A stretch of 8,428 bases of DNA from Aquisalimonas sp. (GTDB lineage Bacteria > Pseudomonadota > Gammaproteobacteria > Nitrococcales > Aquisalimonadaceae): positions 1-8,428 of the forward strand of contig SKYZ01000146.1 in NCBI GenBank assembly GCA_007127625.1. Direction: 5' to 3'. Made by a program: the position numbers and the translations under genes. Position 1 is the stretch's first letter. Each line of letters begins with the position of its first letter. The notes under the pieces were generated by a model that did no database searches, had not been told where the DNA came from, and saw nothing but the letters and a program-made list of their open reading frames with translations. Of the stretch, positions 4,955-8,428 are shown piece after piece.

Positions 4955-5908
4955 TCAGAACAGGGTGAAACTGGCGGTCACATAGGCAGTGTAGCCGGCT
5001 ACCAGGAGTGCGCCCTCGGTGCGACTAATGCGGTGCCCGGTGTAGAGCACGAGCAGTAGGAGCAAAGCAGATGCCAGCATGACCCACTGGTCGAAGATCA
5101 GCATGCGCGGGCTGACCGGCAGCGGCTGCAACAGCGCTGAGATGCCCAGGATACCCAGCAAATTGAACAGGTTGCTGCCAAGGATATTGCCAACGGCCAC
5201 ATCCGCCCGGCCGCGCAGCGCGGCGAGCAGAGACACTGCGAACTCTGGCAGCGACGTGCCCAATGCCACCACCGTGAGCCCAATGACGGCCTCCGACACC
5301 CCCATTGATCCGGCCAGGCCCATTGCGCCCCAGAGCAGGGCTTGTGACCCCGTGACCAAGAGCACCAGACCGCCGAGCAACGCCAGTGCGGTGGTTATCG
5401 GCCTACCCGGTAGCACCGTTATCTGCGCTCCCTCCTGTCGATGGATGGCGCCGGCTGCCGATTGCGGGCGGCTCTCGGAGATGTAGGCCCAGATGAGGTA
5501 GCCCGCCAGAGCCACGAGGAGAATCGCAGCGTCCCAGCGCACCAGGGCACTGCCCCACACCAGCACTAGGAACAACGCGCTGGCGCCGACCACGGAGAGG
5601 CCGTCGCGCACCAGGGCCAGGCGTGTGATGGTGAGGGGTGTAATGATCGCGCACACACCCAGAATCAACAGTACGTTGCCGATATTGCTGCCTACCACAT
5701 TGCCCAGAGCGATATCCGGTTGCCGCTCAAGCGCGGCGCTGACGGAGACCACCAGTTCCGGCGCTGAGGTGCCGAAGCCCACGATGACCAGGCCGGCGAG
5801 AAGCGGTGAAATACCAAGGCGCTTGCCCGCGGCAAGGGCTCCGCGCACCACGGCCTCACCGCCGGTGGTAAGCGCGATCAGTCCGATGGCGATCAGCAGG
5901 AGGTCCAC
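4955..5908 (-). CDS. CaCA-family calcium/sodium antiporter
   Basis: 317-residue inner-membrane cation/Ca2+ exchanger of the YrbG/K+-dependent type (TIGR00367-like), using the Na+ or H+ gradient to move Ca2+. The two inverted alpha repeats that make the ion site are complete: GFGTSAPELVVS (44-55) with GNVVGSNIGN (69-78), and ALGTSLPEFAVS (215-226) with GNILGSNLFN (240-249). The acidic ligands Glu51 and Glu222 are present. About ten membrane helices are visible, with a hydrophilic loop around 143-170 joining the halves. Length is normal for the family. The GTG start at 5906-5908 has GGGAG upstream. It lies 43 bp downstream of the MFS gene on the same strand, so cotranscription is likely. Ion specificity is from family knowledge. 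Confidence 0.93.
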   Translation of the reverse strand: MDLLLIAIGLIALTTGGEAVVRGALAAGKRLGISPLLAGLVIVGFGTSAPELVVSVSAALERQPDIALGNVVGSNIGNVLLILGVCAIITPLTITRLALVRDGLSVVGASALFLVLVWGSALVRWDAAILLVALAGYLIWAYISESRPQSAAGAIHRQEGAQITVLPGRPITTALALLGGLVLLVTGSQALLWGAMGLAGSMGVSEAVIGLTVVALGTSLPEFAVSLLAALRGRADVAVGNILGSNLFNLLGILGISALLQPLPVSPRMLIFDQWVMLASALLLLLVLYTGHRISRTEGALLVAGYTAYVTASFTLF

Positions 5909-5951
5909 AGGAGCTCCCTCTCAATATTCTGCCTTGGTGAGGTCGTGCTGC

Positions 5952-7307
5952 TCATGAGGGCGCTTTGGTCACTTCGAAGGCAGGGAAATCCCCATCCGCT
6001 GCGTCATCGGGGTCCGAGCTCGGGCTCGGGTTGGGCCCATTCTCCGGGGCGCTGTCCTCGTGCAATTCGGGAGTAGACTCCGTTTGCGTGTGCGCCCGAG
6101 GATCCAGATCGATGATGACTGGCGTGGAACGCGCCATGGTGCGGTAAGGCTCGCGGGCCGGGGTGGACTCTCCACGGAAGATCAGCGCGGCGAGGCTCGT
6201 AAGCGCTCCAATTCCCGCCATGAATAGGAATAGCCCCTCATCACCGAACCGACTCATGACCCAGCCTCCGGTGATCGGGCCGAGTGCTGCGGCAACGCCC
6301 CAGATGAAAAGGAGAGCGGCAGCGACGGCGACAAAACCGGATCCGGATCGGATACGGTCGTTGGCCTGGGAGACGGCCAACGGGTAGAGAGTGAAGACGA
6401 CTCCCCCGAACGACGCGGCGGTGACCAGCAATGCCCACAGAGGGAGGACATCGGCGTACAGTCCGATGACGGTGCAAAGGGCAGCAGTAGCGGCCCCTAC
6501 CGCCAGGATCAGCGGTTGGCGACCGAAGTAGTCCGAGAGATGACCAATGGGCCACTGCAGTATCACCCCACCCAGGATCAGGCTCGCCATCAGCCAGGAG
6601 ACCGCGGTGAGGTCCAGCCCGACGCGGATCCCGAACGCCGGGACCACGGCAAAGATGATCCCGCTGGTGAGCCCGGAGGCCAGACAGGTCCAGGTCGCCA
6701 GGGGGGATCCCCTGATGGTCTGGCGCAACGCCATGGGTGTGTGTGGTGCCGGCTCCGGCGGTGTGCTGGCGCGACTTAACGCCACGGGGATCAGACACAG
6801 CGCAAACAGAACGGCCACGACCATGAACAGCTCCATTGATGCCGGGTCGCCCAGGGGCAGGAGGAGCTGACCGATGCCAAGGCCAACATAGGACAGGATC
6901 TGATATACCGAGAACACGCGCCCGCGGGAAGCCGTGCTGGCACGCTCACTGAGCCAGCTTTCCACCACCATGTAGAGGCCAGCTGCGCTGAAACCGATCA
7001 ACATGCGCAGGCCGAACCAGACAGCCGGCAGGACCACCAGCCCCTGGAGCAGAATGGCCGCCGTGCAAAGGGCTGCGAACGTGGCAAAGGCCCGGATATG
7101 TCCGACGTGGTGGATGATCCGGCCGGCCCACTGAGATCCAGCAACCAGGCCAACATAGTACGCGGAGAAGATGATTCCCCTGACTTGTGGGTCAACTGCC
7201 TCCAGGGTCAGGCGTACGCTCACCAGCGTGCCCATGAGGCCGTTACCGACCAGCAGGACGGTCACCGATGCGAGCAGCGCGACGATTGAGAAGAGAATCT
7301 GGCGCAT
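5952..7307 (-). CDS. MFS transporter, YcaD-like family
   Basis: 451-residue, 12-helix major facilitator superfamily permease; the substrate is unknown. Family marks: a short N-terminus MRQILFSIVALLASVTVLL, the helix 2-3 segment QWAGRIIHHVGHIRAF, VVESWLSE in helix 5, and the second-half equivalent GHLSDYFGRQPL. These resemble the YcaD group of exporters. After the last helix (LAALIFR, ending near 378) comes a 73-residue hydrophilic, Pro/Ser/Asp/Glu-rich cytoplasmic tail that most relatives lack or have shorter. The ATG at 7305-7307 is chosen because homologues begin MRQIL; its Shine-Dalgarno is poor. An in-frame TTG at 7355 would add 16 residues without a ribosome site. It is the first gene of a probable unit with the antiporter. 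Confidence 0.9.
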   Translation of the reverse strand: MRQILFSIVALLASVTVLLVGNGLMGTLVSVRLTLEAVDPQVRGIIFSAYYVGLVAGSQWAGRIIHHVGHIRAFATFAALCTAAILLQGLVVLPAVWFGLRMLIGFSAAGLYMVVESWLSERASTASRGRVFSVYQILSYVGLGIGQLLLPLGDPASMELFMVVAVLFALCLIPVALSRASTPPEPAPHTPMALRQTIRGSPLATWTCLASGLTSGIIFAVVPAFGIRVGLDLTAVSWLMASLILGGVILQWPIGHLSDYFGRQPLILAVGAATAALCTVIGLYADVLPLWALLVTAASFGGVVFTLYPLAVSQANDRIRSGSGFVAVAAALLFIWGVAAALGPITGGWVMSRFGDEGLFLFMAGIGALTSLAALIFRGESTPAREPYRTMARSTPVIIDLDPRAHTQTESTPELHEDSAPENGPNPSPSSDPDDAADGDFPAFEVTKAPS

Positions 7308-7430
7308 GAACGACTCGCGAAAGAAATCCGCCGACGGTGCTTGCAGGGTCGCCAACGGTAGCCGAGGCCAAAGGGATCGCTCGGTCTGTTAGCGCACGGA
7401 GTTGCAGGACGTATGCACGCAGACCTTGGC

Positions 7431-7462
7431 CTTCCCCGGGGTGTCCACGACACCGGGGGAAG
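7431..7462 (-). repeat. Imperfect long hairpin in the MFS leader region
   Basis: CTTCCCC (7431-7437) pairs with GGGGAAG (7456-7462), and GGTGTC (7440-7445) with GACACC (7449-7454) around a CAC loop. Two unpaired G on one side face one G on the other. This gives 13 bp of stem about 125 nt upstream of the MFS start. There is no adjacent T-run, so it is not an obvious terminator; it may be a leader structure or operator. Confidence 0.4.
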
Positions 7463-7611
7463 TCCATCTCTCAGATGCCGAACGACTGGCGGCTCAGGAT
7501 CGATAAGGGCTCTCGTTCTTCAACGATCGCATGAAAGGGCCCACCGCTCCGGGGCGTCGTCTCGCAAGAGGAACGGTGTGTCTCTCCTGCATGTCTACGC
7601 AACCCATGGCT

Positions 7612-7627
7612 GCAAGGCTAGGCTTGC
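7612..7627. promoter_or_regulatory. Near-palindrome, possible operator
   Basis: GCAAGGCTAGGCTTGC matches its own reverse complement except for one symmetric pair of positions. A 16-bp palindrome in a divergent promoter region is typical of a dimeric repressor site, but no regulator gene is nearby, so the assignment is speculative. Confidence 0.25.
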
Positions 7628-7799
7628 CCCGCGACTGGGAGACGGCCAGTCGTCCGTGCCTTGAGGGTGCCTGTCGCCGCACCCGGCACGGCGAAACCAA
7701 AACCGTTCCGGTCACTTGCCCTGTCGCACAGGTCTCGCCTAAGCGGCGCGGGTAAGTGGTCGCGATTCTGGCTTGAGACAATCAGCAATGGGGAACGCC

Positions 7800-8428
7800 A
7801 TGAGTGACCAATTCCAGTACAAGCGTCTGAACCGCGACGACGCTGCCCTGCTGCTCGTCGGCCACCAGTCCGGACTGATCTCGCTGGTGCAGGACTTCTC
7901 GCCCGGTGAGTTCAAGAACAATGTCCTCGCCACCGCGGCCTGCGGAGACTACTTCGGCCTGCCGACCATCCTGACAACCAGTTTCGAGGACGGGCCCAAT
8001 GGCCCCCTGGTTCCGGAACTCAAGGAGACGTTCCCGAACGCGCCGTATATCGCCCGGCCGGGGAACATCAACGCCTGGGACAACGAAGACTTCTTGAACG
8101 CCGTCAAGGCAACTGGCAAGAAACAGCTCATCATCGCCGGTGTTGTCACGGAAGTCTGCGTTGCCTTTCCAGCGCTCAGCGCCCGTGAAGAGGGCTATGA
8201 CGTGTTCGTCGTTACCGATGCCTCTGCTACCTTCAACCAGGTTACGCGGGACGCGGCGTGGTATCGCATGCAGCAGGCCGAAGTGCAACTGATGAGCTGG
8301 TTTGCGATGGCGTGTGAACTCCACCGCGACTGGCGCAACGACATTGAAGGCATCGGCCAGCTATTCTCCAATCACATTCCCAACTACCGCAACCTGATGA
8401 CCAGCTACTTCGCCAAAGCGTCTGTTTG
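7800..8428 (+). CDS. ycaC: YcaC-like isochorismatase-fold cysteine hydrolase, catalytic Asp replaced
   Basis: 209 codons are visible and the window ends on TG, so the stop is probably the next base; E. coli YcaC has 208 residues. It belongs to the isochorismatase-like cysteine hydrolases, where YcaC is an oligomeric enzyme of uncertain natural substrate. Matching blocks: FKNNVLA, LPTILTTSFEDGPNGPLVPE (54-73), PYIARPGNINAWDNEDF (82-98), GVVTEVCVAFPALSA (114-128) with the nucleophile Cys120, CELHRDWRNDIEG and NHIPNYRNLMTSY. Arg86 matches YcaC Arg84. The expected catalytic Asp in LLVDHQ is Gly21 here: codon GGC at 7860-7862 in LLLVGHQSG. All else is intact, so the protein should fold but may be catalytically altered. 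The ATG at 7800 has GGGGAA five bases upstream. Confidence 0.95.
   Translation, partial: MSDQFQYKRLNRDDAALLLVGHQSGLISLVQDFSPGEFKNNVLATAACGDYFGLPTILTTSFEDGPNGPLVPELKETFPNAPYIARPGNINAWDNEDFLNAVKATGKKQLIIAGVVTEVCVAFPALSAREEGYDVFVVTDASATFNQVTRDAAWYRMQQAEVQLMSWFAMACELHRDWRNDIEGIGQLFSNHIPNYRNLMTSYFAKASV

Larger units (their letters stand above)
7308..7799. other. Divergent intergenic region MFS / ycaC
   Basis: 492 bp between divergent genes, with no credible protein gene. It contains several dyads: a long imperfect hairpin (7431-7462), a near-palindrome (7612-7627), a nested stem (GTGCC 7656-7660 with GGCAC 7685-7689, enclosing GGTGC/GCACC), and CCTGT-CGC-ACAGG (7720-7732), which lies between a weak TTGCCC (7716-7721) and CTAAGC upstream of ycaC. 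No convincing sigma-70 or sigma-54 promoter was found for either gene. Confidence 0.5.

Noticed and set aside
6241..6798. 185-codon open frame on the minus strand
   Set aside because: Lies in another frame of the MFS gene; the MFS frame has the family motifs and helices while this one is Arg/Gly/His-rich.
7750..7799. Second sigma-54 promoter upstream of ycaC (TGGTCGCG and TGGCTTGAG segments)
   Set aside because: The GG and GC dinucleotides are not at the required spacing in any register.
7782..8324. 180-codon open frame on the minus strand
   Set aside because: Antisense to ycaC, which matches E. coli YcaC across its length.
1..8428. CRISPR arrays, insertion sequences, rRNA genes
   Set aside because: No regularly spaced repeats, no transposase-like frame with terminal inverted repeats, and no rRNA-like segments were seen.

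Overview
The window looks like chromosomal DNA of a GC-rich proteobacterium, most likely a gammaproteobacterium. The evidence is the GC-rich coding style, several GTG starts with good Shine-Dalgarno sequences, a YcaC very close to the enterobacterial protein, a PHA-granule phasin of the Xanthomonas/Burkholderia type, and a tRNA-Pro 3' fragment of gammaproteobacterial type. Genus cannot be fixed from the sequence. Nearly all genes lie on the minus strand; only the phasin and ycaC are on the plus strand.

Layout. 1-701: N-terminal third of a P-type cation ATPase, running off the left edge. 880-2073: a DUF2845 secreted protein followed by an alpha/beta hydrolase, 33 bp apart and probably cotranscribed. 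2412-2603: a very small, strongly acidic, two-cysteine exported peptide, preceded by a near-consensus sigma-54 promoter. 2604-3300: about 700 bp without a credible gene, holding that promoter and, about 190 bp upstream of it, two tandem 10-bp repeats inside an 8-bp inverted repeat. 3301-3699: phasin. 3716-3760: a 17-bp perfect-stem terminator. 3770-3807: a minus-strand 3' fragment of a tRNA, best matched to tRNA-Pro(CGG), with no 5' half. 3871-4663: an accessory block of two antitoxin-like genes, VapB and a membrane-anchored antidote-type HTH protein, with no toxin. 4955-7307: a two-gene unit, MFS transporter then Ca2+/Na+ antiporter. 7308-7799: divergent intergenic region with several dyads. 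7800 to the right edge: ycaC, an isochorismatase-fold hydrolase whose catalytic Asp codon reads Gly.

How the parts relate. The tRNA remnant breaks off at the anticodon loop, as expected for one end of an element integrated by a tyrosine recombinase. Its orientation places the element on the higher-coordinate side, which is where the toxin-less antitoxin block lies. The rest reads as ordinary accessory and housekeeping functions: cation transport (ATPase, CaCA antiporter), drug- or metabolite-type export (MFS), and carbon storage (phasin).

The most interesting items are the membrane-tethered antidote-like HTH protein in an operon with an orphan VapB, the sigma-54-driven acidic mini-peptide, the tRNA-Pro att remnant, and the Asp-to-Gly change in YcaC.
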